The notes under the pieces were generated by a model. That model was not told the DNA's origin. It made no database searches and was given only the letters and a program-made list of their open reading frames with translations. Shown here in pieces: positions 44,031-56,290 of a DNA stretch of 64,000 nucleotides; the stretch's first letter is position 1; every line of letters begins with the position of its first letter. A program made the position numbers and the translations under genes. Source of the stretch: Gigaspora rosea (taxonomy: Eukaryota; Glomeromycota; Glomeromycetes; Diversisporales; Gigasporaceae); assembly GCA_003550325.1 (NCBI GenBank), contig QKWP01000027.1:117832-181831 (forward strand). The letters are read 5' to 3'.

Positions 44031-45720
44031 ACTTACTCATCATAATAAGTTCTTTTAGTTGTTCTGAATATGGTTATATATCAAACCTCTTAGTGAATTT
44101 ATAAGGTTGGAATTAGTAGAAAAATTAAACAATTTTGTACTTGCAGTAGTTGTTATGACAGAACATCTTTTAGCAAAATAAAAACAGCATAAAACTAGAA
44201 AAAGTGAAGACATTCATGAAGGTCAAGATCTTTTAGAAATGGTTGAGCCAAATGATCTTTTTGATTATATAATCCAACTTCTAAAAATTTTTGTTCAAAA
44301 AATGAGCTACCATTTTTTTTTTTAAATATAATATAGATATTGCTAAGTTTGAAAAAAATATCAAAAGAGATTGCAAATAAGTTGGTTAATATTATTGAAG
44401 AAGTAAATAAATTCATATGAATTTATAACTATTCATATCAAGAAATACATGCAGTAACATACTGTTATATTTGTTTATAGCAAGATATTCTGGCAGAAAT
44501 CTCAAAAAGTATGAAGATCCTATAAAGTATTATAATATACCTTTTATGAAATGATTTAGCTGTAATAGTTCTATAAAAATTTTATTGACTCAACAAATAA
44601 TATAGCAAAGTTAACTCTTAACTATAACTCAATAATAAAAGACCAAAAGATATATTGGTACCTCAAAATATTAAAGACTTTATTAAAATAAATATTGATC
44701 TTTTATATGAGAAATCTATAGTCAGCTTATCAATAAAAGTATAGATCTATTTATTTAACAAAAACAAATCCATTTTTGGTAAACAAAGCTTGAAAAAGAC
44801 AGATATAAACATCATAAAAATACATTTATATCAGCAATAGAGTAGTTTAAAAAAGGTCAGTACAAGATTATTTTGAAAAAATTTCTCTAGTTCATACTCT
44901 AGCTGTTATAACAGGACTTTATAAGTAACTAAAAAAGGTAAATACTAATATCTATGAATGTGATATTAATGCAACCTGTAAACTATCTATTTATTCTATT
45001 AAATTTTTAATTAAAAAATTCTATTTTAACCCAGGTCAAAATAATCATTCAAAATTTAGAATTATTATAAACTAGAATTTTAGAATTAGTATATACCAAA
45101 ATTATATTGATACTGGTTAGAGATTTTTATACTAAAATCTAACATAATTCTAATCTGTATTGACTCTAATTTTAGGTGTAACACAGATTAAATAAAATTT
45201 TCTTTAAATTAATAAGATTATTTATATTAATATTTGATATAATTTTTAGATAATATCAACAATTTTAAAATAGAATTATACAGTTTTCAGGTTAAAATAA
45301 ATGGTACTGGCTTTTCTTTAGCTTGTTTTTTCTTAGAAAATAATAGTTAATATGGAGAGGAAATATGTATCTATGCTATTCAAAAATTTCTTTATAAATT
45401 GTGTGATAAAGGAATAAATCTCAAATTTTTCTTATAGACAATAACTTTGTTTAAATAAATACTACATGTTTAACTTGGAATAAAGTAAAGATTCAGCTAT
45501 GTAAATAGCAAATAAATAGAGCAATTTGTACAAGATTAGCAAGTGATAAAACAACAAGAATTTCTTTATTTAATTCTTTATCTAAACATGGTGCCAGATT
45601 TCTATTTGATGGCATTATACAATCATCAAAGTTTTGTTCAAAAGAATATTGTAATATAGCCAAAAAAAATAATAGAAAAGCATTTGCATTAATATCTACT
45701 AATCTCTAATGTTAATAGAC
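44031..45720 (+). pseudogene. MULE transposase, dead copy
   Basis: The recognisable core runs from about 44935 ('NTNIYECDINATCKLSIYSI'), is interrupted by ~280 bp of unrelated AT-rich DNA (about 45005-45285), resumes with 'VKINGTGFSLACFFLENN' (45291), 'AIQKFLYKLCDKGINLKFFL', 'TWNKVKIQLC' and 'RAICTRLASDKTTRISLFNS', and fades near 45700. The order GTGF..LA..FLE, then FF.TD.D, then KIQLC.WH.KRAI is the MULE transposase pattern; here the TDKD and WH positions are damaged. The upstream piece 44205-44330 ('HEGQDLLEMVEPNDLFDYII') is coding-like but unrecognised and may belong to another gene. Many stops; not functional. Confidence 0.6.
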
Positions 45721-46245
45721 AATTTTTAACTCAATAACAATAAAAAAAACTGCAATTTAGTAATTATATAATTTTTGCAAAGAGAAATTGGTAATATTAC
45801 TCTGGTATTATTTGTGGAATAAGTAGTATATTAATCAGAAATGGCTATTATAGACTCTATCTAGCTGTAAAGATGAAATATCAATTTTTAAAGCTAAAAT
45901 GTTCTTAGAAGAACAATGAAAAGTTATAAAAAAAAATTTTTTTAAAAAATTTTTTAATAATAACATAAATAAAAAAAAAAAAATTTAAAAAAAAAAAAAA
46001 ATAATTAAAAAATTAAAAAAATAAAAAAAAATTAATAAAAAAAAAAAAGGCCTGAATGGATTAAACAATTTAAATCAGAGTAGAAAATATTATCAAAGTG
46101 AGAAATTAATAAAGAATATTTAACTAATTTGCTATTATAGATTTGTAGCTGCCCATATTTTTTGACAAGCAGATTTTATATTTGCAAATACCTTGTACAA
46201 AAAAAAGGGCCTGTTAATTTCAAATTTTTTAATTATATTAAAAGT
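45721..46245. other. AT-rich, includes a long A-rich simple repeat
   Basis: About 45930-46050 is almost pure A with T interruptions. No gene. Confidence 0.5.
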
Positions 46246-46702
46246 GTTATAGGAAGAAATAGGCAATGTTTATTTATAGAATGCAAATGACAACAATAAG
46301 GCAGTTTGTCAGAGGCATAACTTGGTGATTTAACCTAATTTAGTATAAAAATAGCTTATATATTAATATAGTCTGGGTTTATTATATTTTTTATTTAATT
46401 AAACTATCAATAACCTGACAATTGTTCCTTAAAAAAAAGTGAACCAACTTTCTTTTTATACTTTTTGAATATTAGAGAAACTGCAAAGATTTAAACATAC
46501 ATTATTTTACTTCATCTGACTTTAATATACCATGTGTATCAAACAATAGATAGTATGATTTCTAAATTATCAACTATAAATTAAGCCCTATATAACAAGA
46601 TTATGCATGATTAATTAAGCATGATAAGCATGATCAGATATTATGTCAAATGTAGCATAGTATAAATTTATAATTGATATTAATTTTTGTCTATAACATT
46701 TG
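46246..46702. repeat. LTR-like direct repeat, left copy
   Basis: TGTTATAGGAAGAAATAGGC...TTTTTGTCTATAACA, with short inverted ends TGTTATAG/CTATAACA. Matches 49439-50253 in the same orientation (AATGACAACAA.AAGGCAGTT, ACTTGGTGATTTAACC, CCAACTTTCTTTTTATACTT). Confidence 0.65.
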
Positions 46703-47367
46703 TCTATACTTATTTTATATATCTTATATATAAAATCCAAATATAGTGAGTTTTATTCTTGGCTAAGATACTATGAACAAAGGCATGTAGTATCAATTTG
46801 TTATAAGACTGTGAATATAGATAACCAATTAGTAGGTATGAGATGTGAATAATAGTTATTATAGGAAAAGAATAAGAATAGGTATAGGGTATTGCTAACA
46901 TATATTATGGAAAAAGAGTTGGATAAATATAATAAAATTTTGGTTGAGTAGATATGGGCATAAGGAGTTATATAAGTAGGAAGTTGTTCTTCTTCTTTTT
47001 GTCTTTGCTGCTAGCTTATTGTAAGTTTAGCTTGTTGTTAGTGGATTGTTTGCTAATCAAAACTTTTGTTACAACATATAGTCAAATTCTATAATTTTCA
47101 TTAGGCTTGTTTTTAATATCTTATTAGTAATTGTTAAAAGTTTATCATATTCTTTTTTTTTTTTTGTAGTCTAACACCAATTTGGTTGTATGTATTAAAA
47201 ATTTCTAAAAATTGGCTTTTGATTTTATTGTTATTATTCAAGTTTAATATTTCTTTATTCCAAAATCTTACTTAATGATTAATAGAATTGATAGTAGGCT
47301 ATTTGTTAGTATTGGATCCATGCATCTCTTAGCTAATCTAATATAACAGTCAGGTGTTCCAGCATCA
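46703..47367. other. Interval between LTR-like repeat and TLDc remains
   Basis: A 63-codon minus frame (46710-46901, MLAIPYTYSYSFPIITIIHI) overlaps the end of this repeat and is probably chance. Nothing else supported. Confidence 0.4.
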
Positions 47368-47846
47368 AACTCTAACTAATTTATTCCATCTGATATGATT
47401 ATATTTACCAATAATTTTATTAGTGCCTTTAATCTTCATAACTACAACAAGATCAGAATTTTATCAATCTATAAAACAATTTCAAACATATTGCTTTGTT
47501 AATAACTTTCAAAAATAGTTTTGTTGATCTGTGTAGTAAATCATATGAGATAGAAGAATTACAGCTAATATCGGTTTATATATTTTTTAACTTAATCTTN
47601 AACTCTAACTAATTTATTCCATCTGATATGATTATATTTACCAATAATTTTATTAGTGCCTTTAATCTTCATAACTACAACAAGATCAGAATTTTTATCA
47701 ATCTATAAAGCAATTTCAAACATATTGCTTTGTTAATAACTTTCAAAAATAGTTTTGTTGATCTGTGTAGTAAATCATATGAGATAGAAGAATTACAGCT
47801 AATATTAGTTTATTTGGAATTATATGTTTTTTAACTTAATCTTTCC
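47368..47846. other. Near-identical tandem duplication around a single N (assembly join)
   Basis: 47368-47599 and 47601-47846 are the same sequence with a few differences (ATATCGGTTTATATA versus ATATTAGTTTATTTGGAATT), separated by one N at 47600. Most likely two alleles or two unmerged contig ends. Confidence 0.75.
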
Positions 47847-48500
47847 AAAGTTTTTTTTTAGAATTGGTTGATATATTTATAAAAATCATCATCAGAGATT
47901 TGAAAATAACAAATAAAAGGTAAATAATTTTTTAAAGTAGTTTTTAGTGTTAAAATATTTTCATTGAACCATTCTTTAGAATAGGATAATAAACCAGAAT
48001 TTTGAGCAATATCTATTTGATAACAAAATTCCAAATTTTAACTTCTTTCATATAAATCATCTCATTCAATCAACGAAATTATTGCATTTTCTTAAAGGTA
48101 TACAAAATCTTCAGATTCATTTTTGTGGAATACTTTACTACTATATTATTATACCATTCTTGTAAATTTAAAAGTTTGATATTTTTGAAACTTTCTTAAC
48201 AAATACAAGCAAAGTGTAAATGAAGCAATAAGCATTTGATTCAATTAACAAAGTTTCAAGATGTTTAGCTAACTCTTTAAGAATAAGTTCATATGCAATA
48301 AGTATTAACTCAAAAATAAATAATGCTTAAAGATTTTCTAATAAAGTTGATAATAATTTTAAACTGTTTTAATGAAACATTTTTCAAATTAATCATTTTG
48401 ATATTATTTTCATTTTTGTTAGCTGTTTTCAATTTATTACAAAAATATAAAAATTGATGTTTTAAAATAGCTGGATGTGCTTGAAAACTTTGTTGTTATT
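47368..48500 (-). pseudogene. BTB-BACK-TLDc protein gene, dead copy
   Basis: Minus strand, N to C: a BTB-like part (about 48495-48350; 'HPAILKHQFLYFCNKL', 'NVSLKQFKIIINFIRKSL'), a BACK-like part ('ELAKHLETLLIESNAYCFIY', 'VKIWNFVIK' near 48030), and the start of a TLDc domain ('LVVVMKIKGTNKIIGKYNHI', about 47700-47645 and again 47465-47410). In this family, greatly expanded in mycorrhizal fungi, BTB usually mediates Cullin-3 or self interaction and TLDc is of unclear function. Multiple stops and frameshifts; the TLDc part appears twice because of the join at 47600. It is antisense within the LTR-like pair. Confidence 0.65.
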
Positions 48501-49438
48501 GTAATATAAAGTTACACTACAATATTTGTTTATTTAAATAAATTTTTAACTGTTGATATTTAGGAGATTCTATTGCTTTGAATTTGCCAGAATACCAACT
48601 ACCTGAATTGAATTTAATTTAATATTAGATTTTATTCAAAGTAAAGTAACTTTGATATTTATCATTCAATTGAATTGGTGATGTTATTTTTTGTAATTAC
48701 ATGATCTCATAAACAAAGTTCATAATTGAACCAAAAATTCAATCCTGAATCTTGAATTGATTTGTTGATTCTGTACTTTTGTAAAGAGCCTTAATAGTTG
48801 AGTCAAATCTTGACCTATTTGAGCTAAAAAAAAACAGGAAGTAAGTATTAAGTTAAACTACTTACTAATATAAAAAGTAAACTAATACTTATTTATTAGC
48901 AAAGTTACTGTATCAAAACTTTAACCAAACAATTTCTAATATTTTCTTCTATGTAAATTTGTATAATCATCATTCTTCTCTCTTTTTTTTTTATAATCCA
49001 CAATAATTTTGTTACTATGCATTTGGATGACTTATGATATTTGATTTACTTTTTTTTAAGACCAATATGAATCTAAATACTCTGGATATTTGCAATGTTG
49101 TAAACTTATCAATATGGCCTTTTGCATTAGTTTGTAGCATTTTAACACTCTCCTAGCAGTGCCTTTTACTATTGCTTGTATTGCAGATTCTTGGCAAAAG
49201 GCTTTTATGCCAACCTGGCTACTCTTTGTAAAAATTTTAAATTATTACAAATATTGATATTTATCTTACTATTTCTAATGGGCAATGATTTTATAGTAGT
49301 TTTCTTTGGGGCTTGATTTTCTCAATATCATTTTTATAAACTCTTTAAATTATTTAAAGTTCATCTTCACAATAATATTTTAATTTGCTTTTAGTATTTG
49401 AAGTAAGAAGTTCTAGAATCTCACAGTCACTATCAATT
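48501..49438. other. AT-rich, decayed sequence, no supported gene
   Basis: May include the start of the BTB gene; no boundary visible. Confidence 0.4.
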
Positions 49439-50253
49439 GTTATGGAGAGAAATAAACAACATTTATTTATAGGATGCAAATGACAACAAAAAGGCAGTTC
49501 ACCAAAGGTGTAACTTGGTGATTTAACCCAATTTAGTATAAAAATAGCTTATTGTCCGGAGCATAGCAGAAAATTCTCTGTTTTTATAACAACAAGTAAT
49601 AAATTAGTGTTACTTGATTTTGTCTGTCTGGCCCTTCTGCGTTTATGATTGGCTGAAAATGTTGTATGACATTACACTACAATCCTTTTTTTTCAATACA
49701 GCAATTGCATATACTTAGTTCCTATTTTTTTTGCGCATACCAGTTTTTATTTTATGTTTATTTATTTTTTCACAATACCAATTTCTTCTACTTTTAACAG
49801 AGTTATAAGTGCTTCACTACTTCCTCAGTATTATAGAAGTAAGCCTAATCAATTATATAAATAAAATTATAAATATTTGTTAAAAAATTAATATTAATAG
49901 TAGCTCCGGACTTACAATACTGCGCATTTCCTAGTGTATTAATGTAGTCTGATTTTATTATATTCTTTATTTAATTTAACTATTGATAATCTAAAAATTG
50001 TTCCTTAAGAAGAGCAAACCAACTTTCTTTTTATACTTTCTGAATATTAGTTTACCTTATCTGACTTAAACATGCCATGTGTATCAAGTGATAAGTGGTA
50101 TAATTTCTAAATCACCCTACTGTAAGCTAAGCTCTATACAAAGAGATTATGCATAATCAATTATGTATAATCAATTATACATAATCGGATGTTATATGAA
50201 ATGTGACACAGTATAAATTTATAATCGAATTACTTTTTGCCCATGATAAAAAA
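49439..50253. repeat. LTR-like direct repeat, right copy, with an insertion
   Basis: Starts TTATGGAGAGAAATAAACAA and ends TTTTTGCCCATGATA. About 49553-49938 is extra relative to the left copy and begins TTGTCCGGAGCATAGCAG with an inverse AGCTCCGGACTTA near 49910-49923, so a small element has inserted. Confidence 0.6.
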
Positions 50254-52335
50254 AATTACAACAACCATTTCTAATTGAATGTGATCAAAAAATTATTAAA
50301 AAACAAGAAGAAACTGCCATTTTTCATGATTAAATTGAGGATATTCAAAATATTTATGAGTTAAAAGATAAAAATAATAATATTAAAATAAATTGATAAC
50401 TCTAACAACTAAAATGCTTACACTTCTTACCAAACAAAAGGAAGCTAACAACATTTAATGGGCACAAAATATAAAAGAAATTTTGAACCTATTAAAAAAA
50501 TAACAGAATAGGTCGAGAGTTATAAAAGAAAAAAAATATGCCCTTAATATGAAAAGGACATTTATATATACATGTTTTTTGAACTTAAGACTTAACAATT
50601 TTTGACACATTTTAGAATAGTTTAAAAAAAATTAATATTATGACCAAGATTGTATTAAATTAAAAAAAAAAACACCCAATTTCAAATACTTAAATTAATA
50701 AAGTTTCCTTATACTTACACACAAAATTATTATAAACAAAATGAAATTAAATAAATTCATGAAGATGAAATAACTTATTTAAATTCTTAAATTGATGATA
50801 AAAATTCTTTACACTCAATCTAAAAATAAAATATTCTTAAAGGTAAATAACTTATTTTAGATACTTAGATTAAAAATACTTATACCCTGAATTATCACAA
50901 ATAAAATGATATTAAATATTAATATTCATGAGCATTAATGGCCTATTTTTAAGTAATCAAATATTCATGAATATAACAGCTTATTTAAATTAACAAGTTT
51001 CTTATACTTATGCACTAATTGTTGCAAATAAATAGCAAATATTTATGGACATGAATCATTTACGAATAACTAATTATAATATTATTAAGATATTTTAATT
51101 GATAAATGTTATTTATGCTAACAACCTAAAATAAAATCAAATTGTAAGAAGGTAAGTAACATATTTTATGCTTAGATATTAATAAGTGTTCCTTATACTT
51201 ACACACCAACTTATCATGGATAAAATGAAATTAAATAAAAATCCATAGGACAAATAGATTATTTTAGATACTTAAATTGTTAAAATGTTCTTTACACTTA
51301 TGGGCTAAAATAAAATTAAATTTATAGTAAATATTCATAAAAATGTTTAATTAACGAACTTCTTTATCCTTACGCATTAAATTATCATGAAAATGAATAG
51401 CTTAAATATTTAAATTGGTAAATTTTAACTACACTTACGACCTAAAATAAATTAATAGATATTAGATTAATAATATTCCTTATACAGTACTTACATGCCA
51501 ACTTATTGCGGATAAAATGAAATTAAATAAATATCCATAGGCACAAATAGATTATTTTAAATGCTTAATTTGACAAAATATTCTTTACACTTATGGCCCT
51601 AAAATAAAATTAAATAGTAAATATTCATGAAATTGTTTAGATACTTGGATTAACAAACGTTCTTTATTCTTACGCACTAAATTATCATAAAAATGAATAG
51701 CATAAATATTTGAATTAAATTTTTTCACTACACTTACGACCAAAATAAAATTAAATAGATAATTAGATTAATAATGTTTCTTATACTTACGCACCAACTT
51801 ATCATGAATAAATAAATATCCATAGACAAGAATTGCTTATTTTAAATACCTATGTTCTTTATTCACGATCTAAAATAAAATTAATAGTAAATATTCATGA
51901 AAATGAATAGCTTATTTAGATAATTAGATTAACAGACATTCTTGATACTTACACACTAAATTATCGTGAATAAAATGAAATTAAATAGTAAATATTTATT
52001 GACATAAATAGCCTGTTTTAAATACTTAAAGTTGAAACACTTAAATATATTTTTTTATTGCGTACCTATTTTTTTCAATAAAGTTTATTGAATACTTAAA
52101 CTTTTTTGATTCCAAGTGATTGCGTTCTAGAGTTGTTTCAAGTAAACATTCTTAGTTACTAGCATTAAAAATTATAGCTTTTAGGGTAGAACTTTTTAAA
52201 TACGTCCATAAATACATAAAAGTTAAGTACATACTGTTCGTACACGATTTTGTTAATATTGACTAAAAATATTGACCAATCATCGCATAATGGTGCGCTA
52301 CATACTATCACATGATAGTGAAAAAGTGACGGCGA
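50254..52335. repeat. AT-rich degenerate tandem repeats (block 4)
   Basis: From about 50640 to 52050 a ~110-150-bp unit recurs: CTTATACTTACGCACCAACT, TATCATGAATAAAATGAAAT, TAAATATCCATAGACA, GATTAGATTAATAATGTTCC. 50254-50640 holds coding-like scraps ('KKQEETAIFHD') without a family. Confidence 0.55.
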
Positions 52336-52611
52336 TAGGGTGTCCAGGATTATGCGATGCGATAGGGTAAATTATGCGTGCGAATTGGGGTCAATTATGC
52401 AGTGGATGCGGAATAAATAAAAAATTTAGCATTTTGATTAAATTTTCTAACAAAGCATATTAAGCTGAAAAACTACGTGCTACATCTAGAGATGGGAAAA
52501 ATGCGCATTTTATAATAAAATGCGCATGATATCGCATGATAAAAAATTTTTTTAATTTTTAAATGGTTGATTATGCGCATAATGCCGCATCACATAATCC
52601 TGGACACCCTA
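52336..52611. mobile_element. hAT-like MITE (TIR TAGGGTGTCCAGGATTATG)
   Basis: TAGGGTGTCCAGGATTATGC at the left, inverted TTAGGGTGTCCAGGATTATG at the right; interior TGCGCAT-rich. AGTGACG occurs on both flanks, three bases away from the left end. A lone inverted end of this type (CTGGACACCCTAAA) is at about 60930. Confidence 0.7.
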
Positions 52612-52631
52612 AGTGACGTAATGGTCTCGTA

Positions 52632-52872
52632 TAAAGTTAAGTTAATTGAAGTTCCATGTGGCACATGCAGTTGAGTGATTATCAATCCGGGCAACCCGCT
52701 TAAGAATTCTAAATTCGGCTGCCCCAATTCTGAATCAGGACAGCCGGATTCTAAATTGGAATCAAATTATCAATCCGGGCAACCCGCTTAAGAATTCTAA
52801 ATTCGGCTACCCCGATTCTGAATCAGGACAACCGGATTCTAAATCGGGCGGATTCTTATCTGGGGTACAACA
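52632..52872 (-). repeat. Right terminal inverted repeat of the giant element
   Basis: Inverse of 25043-25282 with about seven mismatches over 240 bp. Differences include TAAGCGGGTTGCCCGG (here) versus TAAGCAGGTTGCCCAG (left). Confidence 0.9.
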
Positions 52873-53530
52873 TATATATTTACTGAGATTTATACTACAG
52901 TCAGGGTTACCTTGAACTGCTATTATTACCTACTTTTGGTCTTATAAAGTTTATCTAATCCTAGTACTGTTCTATTTTTTTCAGTTTTTTTTCTTCAGAA
53001 GTTTTTTTTTCTCAATTGCATTTTTATTTCTAATCTGAGAACTCAAAAAAGGCAGTTTGCTACTAGCAAACCTAGTAGACTTTCTTCTTTTAGTACATGC
53101 TTCTAAATTACATGTTCTTTTCTTTCAATATAACTCTAGTAGTCTAGTTAGTAGGGCCTGCTATAAACCCTCTTGGTATAAGTCTGCTTCTGGTCAATCT
53201 GCTACTAGTTAGTTATTGTCTAATTTCTGTTTAAATACTATCATAAGTCCAGCTATCTCTTAACTTGAGTTTTGTCAAATATGGTTTTCTTATCTTACAA
53301 ATACTTCTACTATATGATCCATGCACCCTAATTTTATATATAATATAGCACTAGAGCTTCCAATACAAATTGGTATAATACAAGTTACAGATTTACAATC
53401 TGGGCTCAGAGTCAAGGTTACTATAACACAACTATAAATTTTTCAAAATTGTCTTTGGTGAAATTTGAACTCTATACCTTTTGTTACAACTACTTGAGAA
53501 GTAACAACAATTCAACTATACTATATTACT
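52873..53530 (-). mobile_element. Retroposon copy 5, 5' half, right of the giant insertion
   Basis: On the minus strand: head near 53500 with B box-like GAGTTCAAATTTC (53461-53473), GTAACCTTGACTCTGAGCCC, and the middle body ending at 'GGTAACCCTGACTGTAGTAT'. It continues at 25042 across the giant element. Confidence 0.8.
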
Positions 53531-53828
53531 ATACCTCTATATAAATTTTTAATTTTCAATATATATTAACTTTTTATATAGTACTAGATAGTAGGGTTTC
53601 TCAAAGTTGAATCAAATCGAATATCAGGCATATTTGAATTTGATTGAATTGAATAAGCCCTTGATTTGAATTTAATTTTATTTGATCAAATCAAATCAAA
53701 TTTATTTGTAATTTTTAAAAAACTTTGATCACTTTTCAAAATTTTCAATTTATACAAAATTTATTAAATTAATTAATTTTTTGTATTAAGTAAAAAATGG
53801 GTTTCTATTACCTGTAGTCCTTAGTAAC

Positions 53829-55886
53829 TAGGGTGAAGAGAAAAAAGCCTGATTGATTTCAGAAATTTGAAGGCTATAAAAATATTATTACACAATTGAT
53901 GTTCAAACTGAAATTAGTATATGTAATTAGTATGATAAACACACTTTCATGAAATGGGCTCTATTTGTATCTCCCACACGCCTGCTGCCAGTAGGGCTCC
54001 TATCGGATCGGACCAAACCGGACTTTTGTCAAGTTTGAATCCGGTTCGATTTTCGAACCGAACTCGAACTTTTTGTTTCGAACTTTTTAGTCAAGTTCGA
54101 GTTCGGTCCGGGTTCGGTCCGAAGTTTGTCAAACTAGTTTGAAATCTGAATTAGTGATATGAATCGAAAATCGATTAATCGATTAGTTGCGATGAATGAT
54201 ATTGCATGATCGATTTATATAATTTACCGGTAAGTTTTATTTATTTTATTATATTATATTATAATAGTTTTATGTACAGTATTTATTATATCATAGTTAT
54301 TTAATTATTGTATCATATTTATGTGCGTAATATACATAGTATAAAATGTTTCTAGTAACGAATATCATTGCTTACCACTAATTCTGTCCAAAACCTTACC
54401 CTAACCTATAACCCGTGTCCGTATCCTTACTCTAACCTTAACCCGCAACCCTAACCTTAAAATTCAACTAACCCACCAAACCTTACCTATAACCCGTGTC
54501 CGTATTTACCATTACTCTGAATTCTAATTCACGTCCTAATTATCCTTACCCTAACTCTAACTCGCAACCATAACCCTAGCCTTAAAATCTAACTAACCCA
54601 CCAAGTTGACGAAGCTCATATCTACAAAGAAAGAATTCACACCAAACGTCAATGTAATGCTTTCAGACAGGCCATAAGTCGCATTAAGTACACCAGCCTT
54701 AACTTATGGAATCAACAACGAAGCACCAAAACGATAGCGGCACTATAAATAACGACGATGACGAAGACACTAACGATGAATTAACGACTAAAAGAAAAAT
54801 AAACAAGAGTTAGTAAAGAACAAAATAAAAAAAAATTAAAAGAAAAGATGTGACGCCTATCTGAAAGACACATCAGCAGTGCGGCAACGTGAAATTAACG
54901 CTGCACCGACAATAACGAAGTCACTAATACATGACGACTCAAAGCAAATATTCCACCATACGAACGGAGGCACTATATGAAAAACGACTACAAGTGACGA
55001 CTTCAGTATACGAACGAAGGAACCACCATATGATGACTTCAGCATACGAGGAAAAGCATCATCACGCCAACATACGACGACTCCAAGCGACGGCTCCAAC
55101 ATACGACGACTCCAAGAAACAGCATCAGCAAAAAAACGACGTAACCAAAAAAGGGAAGGTACTAAGGCGGCTGCTACAAAAAAAAAAATACAAAAAAAAA
55201 TTAATTAGAAAGAAGAAAAAACAATGTAAACAAAAAAAAAATCAATACTTATATTTTGCGGATCTCTCTCCCGGTTAAACGTAGTAATTTTCATTTTTAA
55301 AAAATATATTTAAAAATTTTATATATATAAATATATATATAAAATAAAATTTTAATTTTTTCAAAAAAGGCACCCGGCCGGGTTACAGAAACAATTATAT
55401 TTGTTTGCACGGCCTAACTAATCGATTATGATTTTTTGCCCGATTCGTAACACTAATCCGAATACTAGTATAAATATTCGAACTTCAAACTAGTTTGACA
55501 AACTTCGGACCGAACTGAACTGAACTCTTAACTGAGTTTGAGTCTGGTTCGAAGTTTGAAACTAGCAAAATTTAGAGTTCGAGTTCGGTTCGATCCCGGA
55601 TCGGATCCGAACCGGACCGAACCCGAACCGAACATAGGAGCACTAGCTGCCAGTAACAAGTCTTCAAAGTTGAACGGGTCAGGCCCAGGCCCAACTCGAT
55701 CAGGCCTGACCTGTTCAACTTTGAAGACTTGTTACTGGTAGCAGGCATGTGAGAAATAAAAAGGAGCCTATTTCATAAAAGTGTGTTTATAATACTAATT
55801 ATATATACTAATTTTAGTTTGAACATCAAGTATGTAATACTATTTTTATAGCCTTCAAAATTTTTGGGCTTTTTCTCCTCATCCTA
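53829..55886. mobile_element. Palindromic hAT MITE B1, split by element A copy 2
   Basis: Ends TAGGGTGAAGAGAAAAA and, inverted, TAGGATGAGGAGAAAAA; exact 8-bp duplication TTAGTAAC (53821-53828, 55887-55894). Without the insert 396 bp, of which each ~160-bp arm mirrors the other (GAAGGCTATAAAAAT, TTGATGTTCAAACT, CAAGTCTTCAAAGTTGAAC). Confidence 0.9.
53992..55645 (-). mobile_element. hAT-like element A, copy 2 (1654 bp), inverted twin of 22057-23713
   Basis: Ends TAGGGCTCCTATCGGA and ATAGGAGCACTA; exact 8-bp duplication GCTGCCAG (53984-53991, 55646-55653). Reverse complement differs from copy 1 at only a handful of positions by eye (GATCTGATAGG versus GATCCGATAGG; CATGTGTTAG versus CATGTATTAG). 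Interrupts the left arm of B1. The 115-codon frame at 54931-55278 is doubtful (see 22402-22773). Confidence 0.9.
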
Positions 55887-56290
55887 TTAGTAACTATCTC
55901 GAATAGGAGCTTTTAGGTGAAGTTGTACCTTGTGACACAGACAAATCCAAGGAATCAGAAAAATGGAACCCATTTGGCAAGATCTGAATAAGGATTAGCA
56001 AAGATTTTTGATGGTGCTACCAAAACTGGAATATTGGACCGGAGCTGAAGAACCAGATGTCAACCTCAGGAACAAGGTCTACCAACCTGGCCACCCAATA
56101 ACATATTGGAGAAAAAGGACCTATGTTATAGAAGTAGGTACCAGATAGAAAAAATCAAAATGGTATCTAATGCCAGGTAGATTGATCCTTCCAGGCCAAC
56201 TGGATTGGAAGTCTGGGAGGTATTGGTGAAGGACTGATAGGAAAGCGATGGTGGGTACTGGGGTTGGAGCGAACCTTACAAGGGTATAAG

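Larger units (their letters stand above)
25043..52872. mobile_element. Giant TIR-bounded insertion, 27.8 kb, carrying an HHCC/DDE integrase gene
   Basis: What is seen: inverted terminal repeats 25043-25282 and 52632-52872 (about 240 bp, roughly 97% identical), first bases TGTTGTACCC, last GGGTACAACA, and TATATA directly outside both ends (25037-25042, 52873-52878). Joining the flanks restores a retroposon copy of normal spacing (compare 19330-19370). The interior holds an integrase gene (28950-31853), a SWIM fragment, mariner and MULE fragments, BTB-TLDc remains and many nested repeats. What is known: TGT..ACA ends with 4-6 bp duplications are made by retroviral-type integrases; Ginger DNA transposons have TGTNR ends, 4-bp duplications and such an integrase. 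Inference: a giant Ginger-like element. Alternatives: an inverted duplication, or two separate TIR elements bracketing unrelated DNA. Confidence 0.7.

Noticed and set aside
25043..52872. Polinton/Maverick or giant-virus insertion
   Set aside because: Size, 6-bp flank and integrase would fit, but no trace of DNA polymerase B, packaging ATPase, protease or capsid genes was seen.
25043..52872. Starship-type giant fungal element
   Set aside because: No tyrosine recombinase (captain) frame near either end, and long TIRs are not expected.
54931..55278. Lys-rich frame as a transposase of element A
   Set aside because: No DDE/RNase H motif or zinc finger; low complexity; differs at the end between two young copies.
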